DNA from: Blastococcus sp. DSM 46786
GTDB lineage: Bacteria > Actinomycetota > Actinomycetes > Mycobacteriales > Geodermatophilaceae
Assembly: GCF_900109665.1 (NCBI RefSeq)
Contig: NZ_FOAO01000009.1
Span: 1-64,000, forward strand
Reading direction: 5' to 3'
Length of the DNA: 64,000 nt
In this document: piece by piece, positions 26,596-35,812 of the stretch
Layout: the number at the start of each line of letters is the position of its first letter
Position numbering within the stretch: position 1 is the first letter of the stretch
Position numbers and translations under genes: made by a program
The notes under the pieces: model-generated
Seen by the model: the letters and a program-made list of their open reading frames with translations, nothing else
Databases searched by the model: none
Told to the model about the DNA's origin: nothing

Positions 26596-28077
26596 GTGAG
26601 CGAGCTCCTGGACCACGAACGCTGCTACCGCGCCGTCGCCGGCCGGGACGCGCGCTTCGACGGCTGGTTCGTCACGGCGGTGCGCACCACCGGCATCTAC
26701 TGCCGTCCCTCGTGCCCGGCCCGAACGCCCCTGGTCCGCAACGTCTCCTTCTTCTCCACAGCGGCCGCCGCGCAGGGCGCCGGCTACCGCGCCTGCCGCC
26801 GCTGCCGCCCCGACGCGGTCCCGGGGTCGCCGGAGTGGGACGTGCGGGCCGACGTCGTCGCCCGGGCCATGCGGCTGATCGCCGACGGCGAGGTCGAGCG
26901 GTCCGGGGTGCCGGGCCTCGCCAGCCGGCTCGGGTACTCCGAGCGGCAGCTGCACCGGCTGCTCGTGGGGGAGCTCGGCGTCGGGGCGCTCGCCCTTGCC
27001 CGCGCCCGTCGCGCCCAGACCGCCCGGGTGCTGCTGGAGACCACCGGCCTGCCGGTGACCGACATCGCCTTCGCCGCCGGGTTCGCCAGCGTGCGGCAGT
27101 TCAACGACACGGTGCGCGAGGTCTTCGCCACCACGCCCACCGAGCTGCGCCGTGCCCGCCGCGGCACCCCCGCCGGGCAGCCCGGCTGGCTGACGCTGCG
27201 GCTCGCCGCGCGGGCGCCGTACGCCGCCGACGAGGTGCTGCTCTTCCTGGGCGCGCACGCCGTCCCCGGGCTCGAGGAGTGGGACGGGACCACGTTCTCC
27301 CGCGTGCTCGACCTGCCGCACGGCCCGGCGGTGGTGCGGCTCTCCCCGTCGGCCGACGGCGCCGCCGCGGTGACCGCGCACCTGCGGCTGACCGAACTGC
27401 GTGACCTCGGCGCCGCGGTCACCCGGTGCCGCCGGATGCTCGACCTGGACGCCGACCCGGCCGCGGTCGACGACGTCCTGGGCACCGACGCCGCGCTGAC
27501 CCCCCTCGTCGCCGCCGCCCCCGGGCGCCGGGTGCCGGCCTCACCCGACGCGGCGGAGCTGGCGGTCCGCGCCGTGCTGGGGCAGCAGGTGTCGGTGGCG
27601 GGTGCGCGCACGCTCACCGCACGGCTGCTGGCCGCCGGCACGCCGCTGGCCGAACCGGTCGGCTCGCTCACCCACGCCTTCCCCGGCCCGGCCGCGCTCG
27701 CCGACGGCGACCTCAGCGCCGTGGGGCTCACCGGGGCGCGCCGCCGCACGGTGACCGCCCTCGCCGCGGCGCTCGACCGGGGCGACATCGCGCTCGACCC
27801 GGGCGCCGACCGGGAGGAGGCCGGCCGCGCGCTGCTCGCCGTCCCCGGCATCGGCCCCTGGACGGCGGCCCTGGTCGCGCTGCGCGGCATGGGCGACCCC
27901 GACGTCTGGCTCCCCGGCGACCTGGCGCTGCGCCGGTCGCTGGCCTCGCTCGGCAGCTCCGACGCCGAGGCCGCCACCCGCTGGCGGCCGTGGCGGTCCT
28001 ACGCCGTGATGCACCTGTGGGCGCTCGCCGCGCCGTCGCTGTTCACCCGCACCCCCGCCCTCCCGAGGAGCGCCTGA
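26596..28077 (+). CDS. Ada-like regulator fused to AlkA DNA-3-methyladenine glycosylase
   Basis: The protein (about 493 residues) joins three parts. An Ada N-terminal zinc domain has four cysteines at about 36, 40, 67 and 70 (GIYCRPSCPA, RACRRCRP), matching those that accept methyl groups from phosphotriesters in Ada. An AraC-type helix-turn-helix follows (about 90-190; LASRLGYSERQLHRLL, VTDIAFAAGFASVRQFN). Last comes an AlkA domain with helix-hairpin-helix LLAVPGIGPWTAALVALRGMG and catalytic Asp in WLPGDLAL. It excises alkylated bases and probably activates its own operon. GTG at 26596 is preferred; ATG at 26584 is in frame. Confidence 0.93.
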   Translation: MSELLDHERCYRAVAGRDARFDGWFVTAVRTTGIYCRPSCPARTPLVRNVSFFSTAAAAQGAGYRACRRCRPDAVPGSPEWDVRADVVARAMRLIADGEVERSGVPGLASRLGYSERQLHRLLVGELGVGALALARARRAQTARVLLETTGLPVTDIAFAAGFASVRQFNDTVREVFATTPTELRRARRGTPAGQPGWLTLRLAARAPYAADEVLLFLGAHAVPGLEEWDGTTFSRVLDLPHGPAVVRLSPSADGAAAVTAHLRLTELRDLGAAVTRCRRMLDLDADPAAVDDVLGTDAALTPLVAAAPGRRVPASPDAAELAVRAVLGQQVSVAGARTLTARLLAAGTPLAEPVGSLTHAFPGPAALADGDLSAVGLTGARRRTVTALAAALDRGDIALDPGADREEAGRALLAVPGIGPWTAALVALRGMGDPDVWLPGDLALRRSLASLGSSDAEAATRWRPWRSYAVMHLWALAAPSLFTRTPALPRSA

Positions 28078-28610
28078 TGACCGCCCCAGCCCGCCACGCC
28101 ACCGTCAGCACCCCGCCCGGCCCGTTCACCGTCGTCGTCGAGACCGACCCCGACGGCCGGGACGTCGTGCTCGCCAGCGGGTGGACCGCCGACGTGGCCG
28201 ACCTGCTCGCCGTCGTGCACCCCGCCCTGCGCCCCGTGCGCAGCGAGGTCTCCCCCGGCCTCCCGGTGCTCGACGTGGTCGAGGAGTTCCACGCCGGCCG
28301 GGTGGGCGCGATCGACGGCGTCGCCGTCCGGCAGCGCTCCGGCCCCTTCCTGCAGGAGGCCTGGGACGTCCTGCGCAGCGTGCCGGCCGGGCGGCCGGAC
28401 ACCTACGCGGCCTTCGCCGCCCGCTGCGGCCGCCCCGCCGCGGTGCGCGCGGCGGCCAACGCCTGCGCCCGCAACGCGGCGGCCCTGTTCGTGCCCTGCC
28501 ACCGGGTCCTGGGTTCCGACGGCGGCCTGGGCGGGTTCCGCTGGGGGACGCCCGTCAAGCGCTGGCTGCTCGACCACGAGGCGGCGCACTCCGGCCTGCC
28601 CGTCGGCTGA
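28077..28610 (+). CDS. ogt: Methylated-DNA--protein-cysteine methyltransferase
   Basis: This suicide repair enzyme removes alkyl groups from O6-alkylguanine. The 177 residues contain the acceptor motif FVPCHRVLGSDGGLGGFRWG with its active Cys, preceded by the DNA-recognition helix GRPAAVRAAANACARN with the intercalating Arg. An N-terminal domain of about 80 residues is degenerate, as in Ogt. ATG at 28077 overlaps the last base of the upstream stop (TGATG), with GAGGAG before it, so it is co-translated with the Ada-AlkA gene as an alkylation-damage operon. Confidence 0.94.
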   Translation: MTAPARHATVSTPPGPFTVVVETDPDGRDVVLASGWTADVADLLAVVHPALRPVRSEVSPGLPVLDVVEEFHAGRVGAIDGVAVRQRSGPFLQEAWDVLRSVPAGRPDTYAAFAARCGRPAAVRAAANACARNAAALFVPCHRVLGSDGGLGGFRWGTPVKRWLLDHEAAHSGLPVG

Positions 28611-28676
28611 GGAAGGACCGCCCTTCCCCCCGCCTCGCAGGCTCGGCCCGAGCCCCTGGAGGGCGGCCGTTCCACC
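28611..28676. repeat. Dispersed intergenic inverted-repeat element, copy 1
   Basis: The element starts directly after the ogt stop. Its ends are imperfect inverted repeats: GGAAGGACCGCCCTTCC at 28611-28627 and, on the complementary strand, GGAACGGCCGCCCTCC reading from about 28672. A GC-rich centre contains GGCTCGGCCCGAGCC. The minus-strand sequence resembles the last unit plus tail of the repeat block at 51023-51093. It could act as a terminator for ogt. Confidence 0.6.
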
Positions 28677-28718
28677 ACCTCCCCGAATCTGTCGGACCCC
28701 TCCGGCAGGGTCTCGCCC

Positions 28719-29801
28719 ATGGACGCCGCTTCCCTCTTCCTCGGGCTCCTCCTCGGCGCGCTGCTCGGCGCCGCCATCGCACTGGGCGTCGTCACCCTGC
28801 TCGCCTGGCGCCGCCCGGAGGAGGCGGGGCTCGAGCCGGTGCACGAATCGCTGGACCACCTGCACCGGCTGCTGGCCGGCATGGAGCGGGCCCGCGCCAC
28901 CGCCCACGGGGAGCTGCGGGAGCAGATGGGCACCGTGGGCCAGGCTTCGACGCAGCTGAAGCACGAGACGGCCGCGCTGGTCACCGCGCTGCGCACGCCG
29001 CACGTCCGCGGGCGCTGGGGCGAGGTGCAGCTGCGGCGCGTGGTGGAGGTCGCCGGCCTGCTCGAGCACTGCGACTTCGTCGAGCAACCCGCCGGCACCA
29101 ACGACGAGGGCGCCGGCGTCCGTCCCGACCTCGTGGTCACCCTCGCCGACGGCCGGCAGGTGGTGGTCGACGCCAAGGTGCCGTTCACCGGGTACATCGA
29201 GGCGGTGCAGGCCGAGGACCGCGACGTGCGCGCTCAGCGGGTCGCCGCCCACGCCCGCCAGCTGCGCACCCACGTCGACCAGCTGGCCGCCCGCCGGTAC
29301 CCGACCGCGTTCCGCCCGGCCGCCCCGTTCACCGTCCTCTTCGTGCCCTCCGACGGGTTCCTGACGACGGCGCTGGAGGCCGAGCCCGGGCTGCTGGAGT
29401 ACGGCTTCGCGCGGGACGTCGTGCTCGCGACGCCGAGCACCCTGCTGGCGCTGCTGCGCACGGTCGCCTACTCGTGGCGGCAGGAGCGGCTGGCCCGCGA
29501 CGCCGACCAGGTGCTCGAGGTCGGCCGGCGGCTGCACGCCCGCCTCAGCACGCTCTCCGGGCACCTGACCCGCCTGGGCTCGGCGCTCTCCACCACGCTG
29601 ACCCGCTACAACGAGACGGTCGGCTCGTACGAGCGCTCGGTGCTGACCGCCGCGCGGCGGTTCGACGACCTGGGGGTCGCCGAGTCACCCGTGCCGGAGC
29701 CCGCGCCGGTCGAGGCGACGATCCGGGCGCTGCGGCCCTCCGGCGATCTCGGACACCTCGGCCCGGCACCTGCGGAGGAGCGCGACGGCACCTCCGGCTG
29801 A
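28719..29801 (+). CDS. rmuC: DNA recombination protein RmuC
   Basis: RmuC limits recombination at inverted repeats and has a PD-(D/E)xK nuclease-like core. The 360-residue protein has an N-terminal membrane helix (LFLGLLLGALLGAAIALGVV), a short helical linker, and the core with RGRWGEVQLRRVVEVAGLLEHCDF, RPDLVVTLADGRQVVVDAKVPF and GFLTTALEAEPGLLEYGFARDVVLATPSTLLALLRTVAYSWRQE, the last being a family hallmark. It is slightly shorter than E. coli RmuC because the coiled-coil part is reduced. ATG at 28719. Confidence 0.92.
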   Translation: MDAASLFLGLLLGALLGAAIALGVVTLLAWRRPEEAGLEPVHESLDHLHRLLAGMERARATAHGELREQMGTVGQASTQLKHETAALVTALRTPHVRGRWGEVQLRRVVEVAGLLEHCDFVEQPAGTNDEGAGVRPDLVVTLADGRQVVVDAKVPFTGYIEAVQAEDRDVRAQRVAAHARQLRTHVDQLAARRYPTAFRPAAPFTVLFVPSDGFLTTALEAEPGLLEYGFARDVVLATPSTLLALLRTVAYSWRQERLARDADQVLEVGRRLHARLSTLSGHLTRLGSALSTTLTRYNETVGSYERSVLTAARRFDDLGVAESPVPEPAPVEATIRALRPSGDLGHLGPAPAEERDGTSG

Positions 29802-29989
29802 CGCCGCGCACGCCCGGCCGGACGGACTCGTCCACCCCGCGCGTCACAGCGATCACCCTGCGTTGCTGGGTCCCCACCGGTTGCCTGCGACGCGACGACG
29901 TCCTCCCACGAACTGCCAGCTCGGGTCGCTACCGTGGCTGCGTCGGTCGGCCAGTCGGGTCGTCCAGCGGAGCGGGACGGAGGTGCGCC

Positions 29990-30664
29990 ATGGCCACGGC
30001 GAGCACGGCGGGCGCATGGCAGGGCGGCGGACGCCCCGAGCGGCCGTACCCCGCACGCGCACCCCGCCCGCCGGCCGGCAGCGAACGCCCGGGCCGCCCG
30101 GCCCGCCCCGCGCGCGCCGCACGACCCCCGGTACCCGGTCGCGCCGGTGAGCGCCTGCGCGCCGCCGAGCGCGAGTACGCCGACGACCGGTTCGACCGGC
30201 CCGAGCCGTCCGGCCCCCGCCGGCGCGAGCCCGGCCCGCCGCGGCCGACCGCCGGCCGGCCCGCGCAGGATCGCGCCCGGTCGCGCATCGCGTCGCCGGC
30301 GTCGACGCAGGGCAGCCGGCTGCGCGGCTCCCTCGCCGTCCTGGGCGTCTTCCTGCTGACCCTCGCCGGCGGTGCCGTCGACTCCTTCTTCGGCATCGGC
30401 CTCGGCATGATCACGCTGGTGGCCCTGGCGGCGGGCACCTCGGCGGCCACCCTGCTGGTGCGGCGCCGGGACCTGCTCACCGTCGTCGTCGCCCCGCCGC
30501 TGGTGTTCACGCTGGTCGCGGTGGTGAACATCGCCCTCGCGCCGTCGGCGACGCTCAACCTGCCCACGATGGCAACCCTGCTGGTCCGCGGGTTCCCGAC
30601 CATGGCCGTCGCGACCGCCATCGCAGCCGTGCTCGCCGTCGTGCGGCTCGTCAGCCGGCGCTGA
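29990..30664 (+). CDS. DUF6542-type membrane protein
   Basis: The protein (224 residues) has a long Pro/Arg-rich disordered N-terminal half (to about residue 110), then four hydrophobic segments with charged turns (LAVLGVFLLTLAGGAVDSFF, MITLVALAAGTSAATLLV, VVVAPPLVFTLVAVVNIAL, AVATAIAAVLAVVRLV). This layout matches the DUF6542 domain found next to ispH in actinobacteria. Function is unknown. ATG at 29990 follows CGGAGG. The 188 bases upstream show no other gene. Confidence 0.75.
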   Translation: MATASTAGAWQGGGRPERPYPARAPRPPAGSERPGRPARPARAARPPVPGRAGERLRAAEREYADDRFDRPEPSGPRRREPGPPRPTAGRPAQDRARSRIASPASTQGSRLRGSLAVLGVFLLTLAGGAVDSFFGIGLGMITLVALAAGTSAATLLVRRRDLLTVVVAPPLVFTLVAVVNIALAPSATLNLPTMATLLVRGFPTMAVATAIAAVLAVVRLVSRR

Positions 30665-30665
30665 G

Positions 30666-30748
30666 CTCCCGCGCCACGAAGAAGCCCCGCGCCACGACGA
30701 AGCCCCGGTCCGCGCAGCTGCGCGGGCCGGGGCTTCGTCGTGCGGGAG
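30666..30748. terminator. Bidirectional terminator with duplicated 5' arm
   Basis: A 50-bp near-perfect palindrome lies at 30693-30742 (CACGACGAAGCCCCGG and its complement, with an inner stem around CGCGCAGCTGCGCG). An 18-bp direct repeat with one change (GCGCCACGA.GAAGCCCC at 30671 and 30689) gives a second copy of the left arm, and CTCCCGC/GCGGGAG at the outer ends can pair as well. It separates the convergent DUF6542 and ispH genes. Confidence 0.85.
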
Positions 30749-31729
30749 TCAGTCGCCGGTGTTCTGCTTCGCCTTCTCGGCGCGGCGCAGCTCGTGCGGC
30801 AGCGCGAAGACCAGCCGCTCCTCGGCGGCCTTCACCGTCTCCACATCGGGGTAGCCGCGGGCGGCGAGGAAGTCCAGCACCTCGCTGACCAGGATCTCCG
30901 GCACCGACGCACCACTGGTGACGCCGACGGTGCCGACGCCCTCCAGCCAGGCCTCGTCGATCTCGGAGGCGAAGTCGACCAGGTGCGAGGCGCGGGCCCC
31001 GGCCTCCAGCGCCACCTCGACCAGCCGGACGGAGTTCGACGAGTTGGTGGAGCCCACGACCAGCACCAGGTCGCACTCGCCCGCCATCTGCTTGACCGCC
31101 TGCTGACGGTTCTGGGTGGCGTAGCAGATGTCGTCGCTCGGCGGTGACTGCAGGCCCGGGAACCGGTTCTTCAGCTGGTCGACCGTCGCGAGCGTCTCGT
31201 CCACCGACAGCGTGGTCTGGGAGAGCCACACGACCTTCTCCGGGTCGCGCACCTGCACGTTCGCGACGTCGTCGGGCCCGTCGACGAGCTGGATGCGGTC
31301 GGGGGCCTCACCGGAGGTGCCCTCGACCTCCTCGTGGCCGCGGTGGCCGATCAGCAGGATGTCGTAGTCGTCGCGGGCGAAGCGCTTGGCCTCCTGGTGC
31401 ACCTTCGTGACCAGCGGGCAGGTGGCGTCGATGGTGCGCAGCTGCCGGGCAGCCGCCTCCTCGTGCACCACCGGGCTCACCCCGTGCGCGCTGAACACGA
31501 CGACCGAGCCCTCGGGCACCTCGTCGGTCTCGTCCACGAAGATTGCCCCGCGCCGCTCCAGCGTGGCGACGACGTGCTTGTTGTGGACGATCTGCTTGCG
31601 GACGTACACCGGGGCACCGTGGATCTCCAGCGCCCGCTCGACGGCGACCACCGCCCGGTCCACGCCGGCGCAGTACCCCCGGGGATCGGCCAGCAGGACA
31701 CGTCCGCGCTGTTCAGCCATGGGCTCCAT
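30749..31729 (-). CDS. ispH: 4-hydroxy-3-methylbut-2-enyl diphosphate reductase (IspH)
   Basis: IspH is the last enzyme of the MEP isoprenoid pathway, reducing HMBPP to IPP and DMAPP with a [4Fe-4S] cluster. The three cluster cysteines are present ([32 protein letters not shown]), as are substrate-contact residues in [12 protein letters not shown] and SGASVPE. About 326 residues from ATG 31729; ATG at 31720, three codons in, has a closer GGAG site and is an alternative. The longer upstream reading is not convincing. Confidence 0.96.
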   Translation of the reverse strand: MEPMAEQRGRVLLADPRGYCAGVDRAVVAVERALEIHGAPVYVRKQIVHNKHVVATLERRGAIFVDETDEVPEGSVVVFSAHGVSPVVHEEAAARQLRTIDATCPLVTKVHQEAKRFARDDYDILLIGHRGHEEVEGTSGEAPDRIQLVDGPDDVANVQVRDPEKVVWLSQTTLSVDETLATVDQLKNRFPGLQSPPSDDICYATQNRQQAVKQMAGECDLVLVVGSTNSSNSVRLVEVALEAGARASHLVDFASEIDEAWLEGVGTVGVTSGASVPEILVSEVLDFLAARGYPDVETVKAAEERLVFALPHELRRAEKAKQNTGD

Positions 31730-31866
31730 GGTAGGCGGGTGCCGGCAGCCGGGCGGGCGCGCGCGGGGGTCGCACCGCGTGGATGTGACCAGGCACATCC
31801 CTCCCCCGGGCGCATCGCCCCTGGTCGGGGGTGTCGGGCGGGACGTTCTGGGGCACGCTGTGCGGC

Positions 31867-33117
31867 ATGGCCCGTGAGATCCCCGAGGTTGTCCGCGCCG
31901 CTGCCGGTCTGGCGGCGACCGTGCTCGACGAGGCGCGCAAGCTGCCCGAGACCCTGCCCGGCCTGCCGGTGCGCGCCATCGGTGTGGCGATGCAGCACGC
32001 GATGAAGGTGCAGCAGACCTACGCCGGGCTGGTCGCCCGCGGCGACGAGCTGCTCGTCGGGCTGCGCGGTGAGGGGGAACCGGGGCTGGCGACGTTCGAC
32101 GACGAGGACGTCGAACCGGCCACGGGCTTCCGCGGCTCCGCCTTCGACCGCGCCGGCGGCCTCACCGACGAGGAGGCGGCCGACCTCCCCGACGACCCCG
32201 CCGCCGATGCGGTGGTGGCCGCCGTCGACGACCTCAGCCGCGATCTGGTCGAGGACCTGGCCGACGGCGCCGAGGACCTCGCCGACGGCACCGACCGCGC
32301 CGAGGAGGTCCTCGCCGACGAGCCGGTGGAGGCGCCGGGCACCGAGGAGGTGCTGGAGGAGCTGGCGATCGACGAGGTCGTCCCCGAGGTGGCCGAGACC
32401 GATCCGCTCGACCAGGGCCCCGCCGGGACGACGGCCGCCGACGACGCGGTGGTCACCGAGGACGCCGGCGCCCTGGAGCGGGCGCTCCTGGAGTCCGAGC
32501 CCCCGCCGGCGGCCGCGGCCGAGCAGCCCGACGGCGGCGAGAGCGTCGACGTGCTCACCCCGGACGGCGAGGTGGCGACCGTCGAGGCGGCGGTCACCGA
32601 CGAGGGCATCGCCGCCGTCGAGGAGCCTCAGGGCGGTGCCGGCACCGACGAGACCGTCGCGGCCACCGACGGCACGGCGACCGCCGCGACGGGGACGAAC
32701 GCCGGCCCGGACGTCGCCGTCGACGAGGGTGGCAGCCCGGTCGCCGCGGCCACTGGCGTGCGCACCGACGTGGGTGGCCCCGACACCGACGAGACCGACG
32801 CCGCGATCGCCGAGGGCGCGGCCGTCGACGCCGTCGGGGAGACCTCCGCGGCGCCGACCGACGACCCGCAGGGTGGCAGCGAGGTGTCCGGCGCGCAGGC
32901 CGCCGGCGCCGCGCCGGTCGAGGGCTACGACAGCTTCTCCATCGCCCAGCTGCGCGGACGCCTGCGCGGCTACCAGCTCGCGACGGTGTCCGACCTGCTG
33001 GCCTACGAGCAGGCCACCCGGGCGCGCGACCCCTACCTCCGGATGCTGCGCAACCGGCTGGAGAAGCTCGAGGAGCAGGCGGTCGAGTCCAGCCCGCTGG
33101 CCCCGCGCGGCACCTGA
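31867..33117 (+). CDS. Lipid droplet-associated protein homologue with long acidic insert
   Basis: The conserved ends match the actinobacterial protein encoded between ispH and xseA (as Rv1109c is in M. tuberculosis): an N-terminal helical region [29 protein letters not shown] through [24 protein letters not shown], and a C-terminal block [24 protein letters not shown] with [15 protein letters not shown]. Between them lie about 270 residues of Asp/Glu/Ala/Thr-rich, low-complexity, probably disordered sequence, which doubles the usual size. The exact role is unproven. ATG at 31867 is preferred over the GTG 12 codons upstream. Confidence 0.8.
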   Translation: MAREIPEVVRAAAGLAATVLDEARKLPETLPGLPVRAIGVAMQHAMKVQQTYAGLVARGDELLVGLRGEGEPGLATFDDEDVEPATGFRGSAFDRAGGLTDEEAADLPDDPAADAVVAAVDDLSRDLVEDLADGAEDLADGTDRAEEVLADEPVEAPGTEEVLEELAIDEVVPEVAETDPLDQGPAGTTAADDAVVTEDAGALERALLESEPPPAAAAEQPDGGESVDVLTPDGEVATVEAAVTDEGIAAVEEPQGGAGTDETVAATDGTATAATGTNAGPDVAVDEGGSPVAAATGVRTDVGGPDTDETDAAIAEGAAVDAVGETSAAPTDDPQGGSEVSGAQAAGAAPVEGYDSFSIAQLRGRLRGYQLATVSDLLAYEQATRARDPYLRMLRNRLEKLEEQAVESSPLAPRGT

Positions 33118-33180
33118 CGGGGGACCCGTCCGGTCCGGGGGCGTCGGGGCGGTGTCGGTGCCGTCTGACACCCTCGGGGC

Positions 33181-34443
33181 ATGACCGCGCCGTCGTCCCC
33201 CGAGTCGCCGTGGCCGGTCCGCACGGTGGCCCGCAAGGTGGCCGACTGGATCGGCCGGCTGGGTGAGGTCTGGGTCGAGGGCCAGGTTGCCCAGCTGTCG
33301 CGGCGCGGCGGCGCGGCCACCGTCTTCCTCACCCTGCGCGATCCTGCGGCCGACCTGTCGGTCCCGGTCACCTGCCACCGCGACGTCGCCGAACGCCCCG
33401 GCCTGGAGCTGACCGAGGGCGCCCGGGTGATCGTGCGGGCCCGCCCCGACTACTACGTCGCCCGCGGGTCGTTCTCGCTGCGGGCCACCGAGATCCGCGC
33501 CGTCGGGCTCGGGGAGCTGCTCGCCCGCATCGAGCGGATCCGCCGGCTGCTCGCCGCCGAGGGCCTGTTCGACACCGCGCGGAAGCGGCCGCTGCCCTTC
33601 GCGCCCGGTGTCGTGGGGCTGATCACCGGCCGGGACAGCGCCGCCGAGCGGGACGTCCTCGTCACCGCGCGCCGGCGCTGGCCTGCCGTGCGCTTCGCGG
33701 TGCACCACTGCGTCGTGCAGGGGCCGCAGGCGGCGGGCAACGTCATCGAGGGGCTGCGGAAGCTGGACGCCGACCCCGCGGTGGAGGTCATCGTCGTCGC
33801 CCGCGGCGGCGGATCGGTGGAGGACCTGCTGCCCTTCTCCGACGAGGGGCTGGTCCGCGCCGTCGCCGGCTGCCGCACCCCGGTGGTCACCGCCGTCGGG
33901 CACGAGACCGACACGACCCTCGTCGACCACGCCGCGGACGTCCGGGCCGCCACCCCGACCGACGCCGCGCACCGGATCGTCCCGGAGATCGGCGAGCAGC
34001 GCCGGCTGGTCGACGGGCTGCGCGCCCGCGCCCGGCACCTGGTCGCCACCCGGCTGGAGCAGCAGGTGCGCTGGCTGGAGTCGGTCCGCACCCGCCCGGT
34101 GCTCGCCTCCCCCGATCGCCTGCTGCACGGCCGGGAGGACGACGTCCTCGGCCTGCGCACCCGCGCGCGCCGGACGCTCACCCACCGCGTCGAGGGCGCC
34201 GAGCGCGACCTCGAGCACGCCCGGGCCCGGGTGGCGGCGCTCTCCCCCGCGGCGACGCTGGAGCGCGGCTACGCCGTCGTGCAGCGGGCGGACGGCGCCC
34301 TGGTGCGCGACCCCGCCGAGGTCGCCGACGGCGAGGTCCTGCGCGTGCGGGTCGCCGGCGGCCGGCTGCCCGTCCGCGTCGACCGGAGCGCCGCATCCGA
34401 TCCGGGCCCCGTCGCCACCACCGTCCAGGAGGACCCCGCATGA
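33181..34443 (+). CDS. xseA: Exodeoxyribonuclease VII large subunit
   Basis: This is the catalytic subunit of the single-strand-specific exonuclease VII. The 420 residues show the N-terminal OB-fold (about 10-110; [27 protein letters not shown]), then the nuclease domain with [46 protein letters not shown], and [26 protein letters not shown] coiled-coil C-terminal part for XseB binding ends in [16 protein letters not shown]. Its stop overlaps xseB by four bases. Confidence 0.96.
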   Translation: MTAPSSPESPWPVRTVARKVADWIGRLGEVWVEGQVAQLSRRGGAATVFLTLRDPAADLSVPVTCHRDVAERPGLELTEGARVIVRARPDYYVARGSFSLRATEIRAVGLGELLARIERIRRLLAAEGLFDTARKRPLPFAPGVVGLITGRDSAAERDVLVTARRRWPAVRFAVHHCVVQGPQAAGNVIEGLRKLDADPAVEVIVVARGGGSVEDLLPFSDEGLVRAVAGCRTPVVTAVGHETDTTLVDHAADVRAATPTDAAHRIVPEIGEQRRLVDGLRARARHLVATRLEQQVRWLESVRTRPVLASPDRLLHGREDDVLGLRTRARRTLTHRVEGAERDLEHARARVAALSPAATLERGYAVVQRADGALVRDPAEVADGEVLRVRVAGGRLPVRVDRSAASDPGPVATTVQEDPA

Positions 34444-34658
34444 GCGCCGACGAGCGCACCCCCGAGCCGACGACGACCTACGAGCAGGCCCGGGAGGAGC
34501 TGGCCGACGTCGTGCGGCGACTCGAGGCCGGCGGCCTCACGCTGGAGGAGTCGCTGACGCTCTGGGAGCGCGGCGAGGAGCTGGCCGGGGTGTGCCAGCA
34601 CTGGCTCGACCGGGCCCGCGAGCGCCTCGCGGCCGCCGCCCCCGCCGACGAGGGCTGA
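34440..34658 (+). CDS. xseB: Exodeoxyribonuclease VII small subunit
   Basis: This 72-residue helical hairpin protein coats the XseA coiled coil. It shows the family pattern [51 protein letters not shown] as separate [16 protein letters not shown] and WERGEEL elements. ATG at 34440 lies inside the xseA stop, so the subunits are translationally coupled. Confidence 0.95.
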   Translation: MSADERTPEPTTTYEQAREELADVVRRLEAGGLTLEESLTLWERGEELAGVCQHWLDRARERLAAAAPADEG

Positions 34659-34685
34659 GCCGCCGGGGTGGCCGCTGCCTGCGGG

Positions 34686-34973
34686 TCAGGCCGGGTGGCT
34701 GAGGCGGGTCCCCTGGGTCACCGCGAAGCCGGCGTCGGCCAGGGCCGTCAGCACCCGGTCCACCCGCTGCTCCACCGCCGGCGCACCGGGGGCCACGGTG
34801 GCCTCCGCACTGCCGGCTCCCTCGTCGAGGCAGCGCGCCAGCACCGCGCGCACGTCCACCGCCTCGGCGGCCGGGACGCCCACCGGGATCCGGGTCACCA
34901 TCCCGCAGTCGCACGCGCCTCCGTCGGCCGGGGGCCGGTGGTCGCTGCCGGGGCAGTCCTCGCGTGCAGGCAT
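34686..34973 (-). CDS. Small hypothetical protein with N-terminal cysteines
   Basis: The 95-residue protein is not recognised. It has cysteines at the N-terminus (REDCPGSDH, GACDCGM) and a C-terminal helical region (VEQRVDRVLTALADAGFAV). ATG at 34973 has GAGGAG seven bases upstream, the best ribosome site available; the longer in-frame start at 35069 lacks one. A metal-binding role for the N-terminal cysteines is possible but unproven. Confidence 0.6.
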   Translation of the reverse strand: MPAREDCPGSDHRPPADGGACDCGMVTRIPVGVPAAEAVDVRAVLARCLDEGAGSAEATVAPGAPAVEQRVDRVLTALADAGFAVTQGTRLSHPA

Positions 34974-35088
34974 CCGGGTTCTCCTCGCTGCGGTGGGTTC
35001 CACGGGCGTCACCGCCAGACTGCCGCCGGAGGACGGCCACCGCCGCGCGGACGCACCGGGTGTTCCCATGTCGTGACCTCGTCGCCGC

Positions 35089-35712
35089 TCACCCCGCGAA
35101 TGGCTCCACGGCCTCGGCCACCTCGCGCAGCTCGTCGTCCCCGGCCGAGCCGGTGACGACCAGGGTGACGCCGTCGGCGACCCGCGTGAGCGCGGTCTCG
35201 CCGCGCTGCGTCGTCGACCGGGTCCACTCCTCCCCGTCGATCTCGACCGCGCCCTCCTCCGCGGCGCCGTCGAGGACGTCGAGAGCCTCGGCGTCGGCGT
35301 CGTCGGTGACCACGTAGCCGGCGTAGTTGCCCGCCGGTGTGACGTAGCCGAGCTGCACCGTGACCGGTGACCCCTCGGGATTCGTGCCGGCGTCGGTGCG
35401 CACGCTGGTGGGGCGGTACCCCTCGTCGAGGGCGGGGATCAGCAGCGGGTAGACCGCCCGCGCCTCGGCGAGCCGCAGCGAGCTCGTCGGCTCGATCTCC
35501 CGGACCGGGTCGTCGGGGTTGTTGCGGAAGGCCTGCCATCCCACCACCAGCAGGCAGATGACGACCAGGGGCAGCAGCGAACGGAGCATGTTCGCCGCGC
35601 TCAGCCGGTTGGCGCGCTCGGCGGCGGACACCGGGGGCGGCAGGACCTCGGCCCCGGCGGTTGCGTCGTCGGGGTGCGGGGGACGCTGGCTCGACGGGCC
35701 GGATCCGGTCAT
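35089..35712 (-). CDS. DUF4245 membrane-anchored protein
   Basis: The 207 residues comprise a proline-rich cytoplasmic N-terminus, one membrane helix ([17 protein letters not shown], about 46-62) and an external DUF4245 domain with [36 protein letters not shown] and [22 protein letters not shown]. The same family is encoded divergently from glpX in mycobacteria, and that arrangement is kept here. Function is unknown. ATG at 35712; 100 bases separate it from glpX. Confidence 0.88.
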   Translation of the reverse strand: MTGSGPSSQRPPHPDDATAGAEVLPPPVSAAERANRLSAANMLRSLLPLVVICLLVVGWQAFRNNPDDPVREIEPTSSLRLAEARAVYPLLIPALDEGYRPTSVRTDAGTNPEGSPVTVQLGYVTPAGNYAGYVVTDDADAEALDVLDGAAEEGAVEIDGEEWTRSTTQRGETALTRVADGVTLVVTGSAGDDELREVAEAVEPFAG

Positions 35713-35812
35713 GCCCCTAGGATCGCAGGCGAGCTCTCCCCACCTCGCCGCCCATGGCCCCGTCCCGAGCGCTCCCGGGTGGGCGGGCCGGGGTCCAACT
35801 CCCGGAGGTCCT

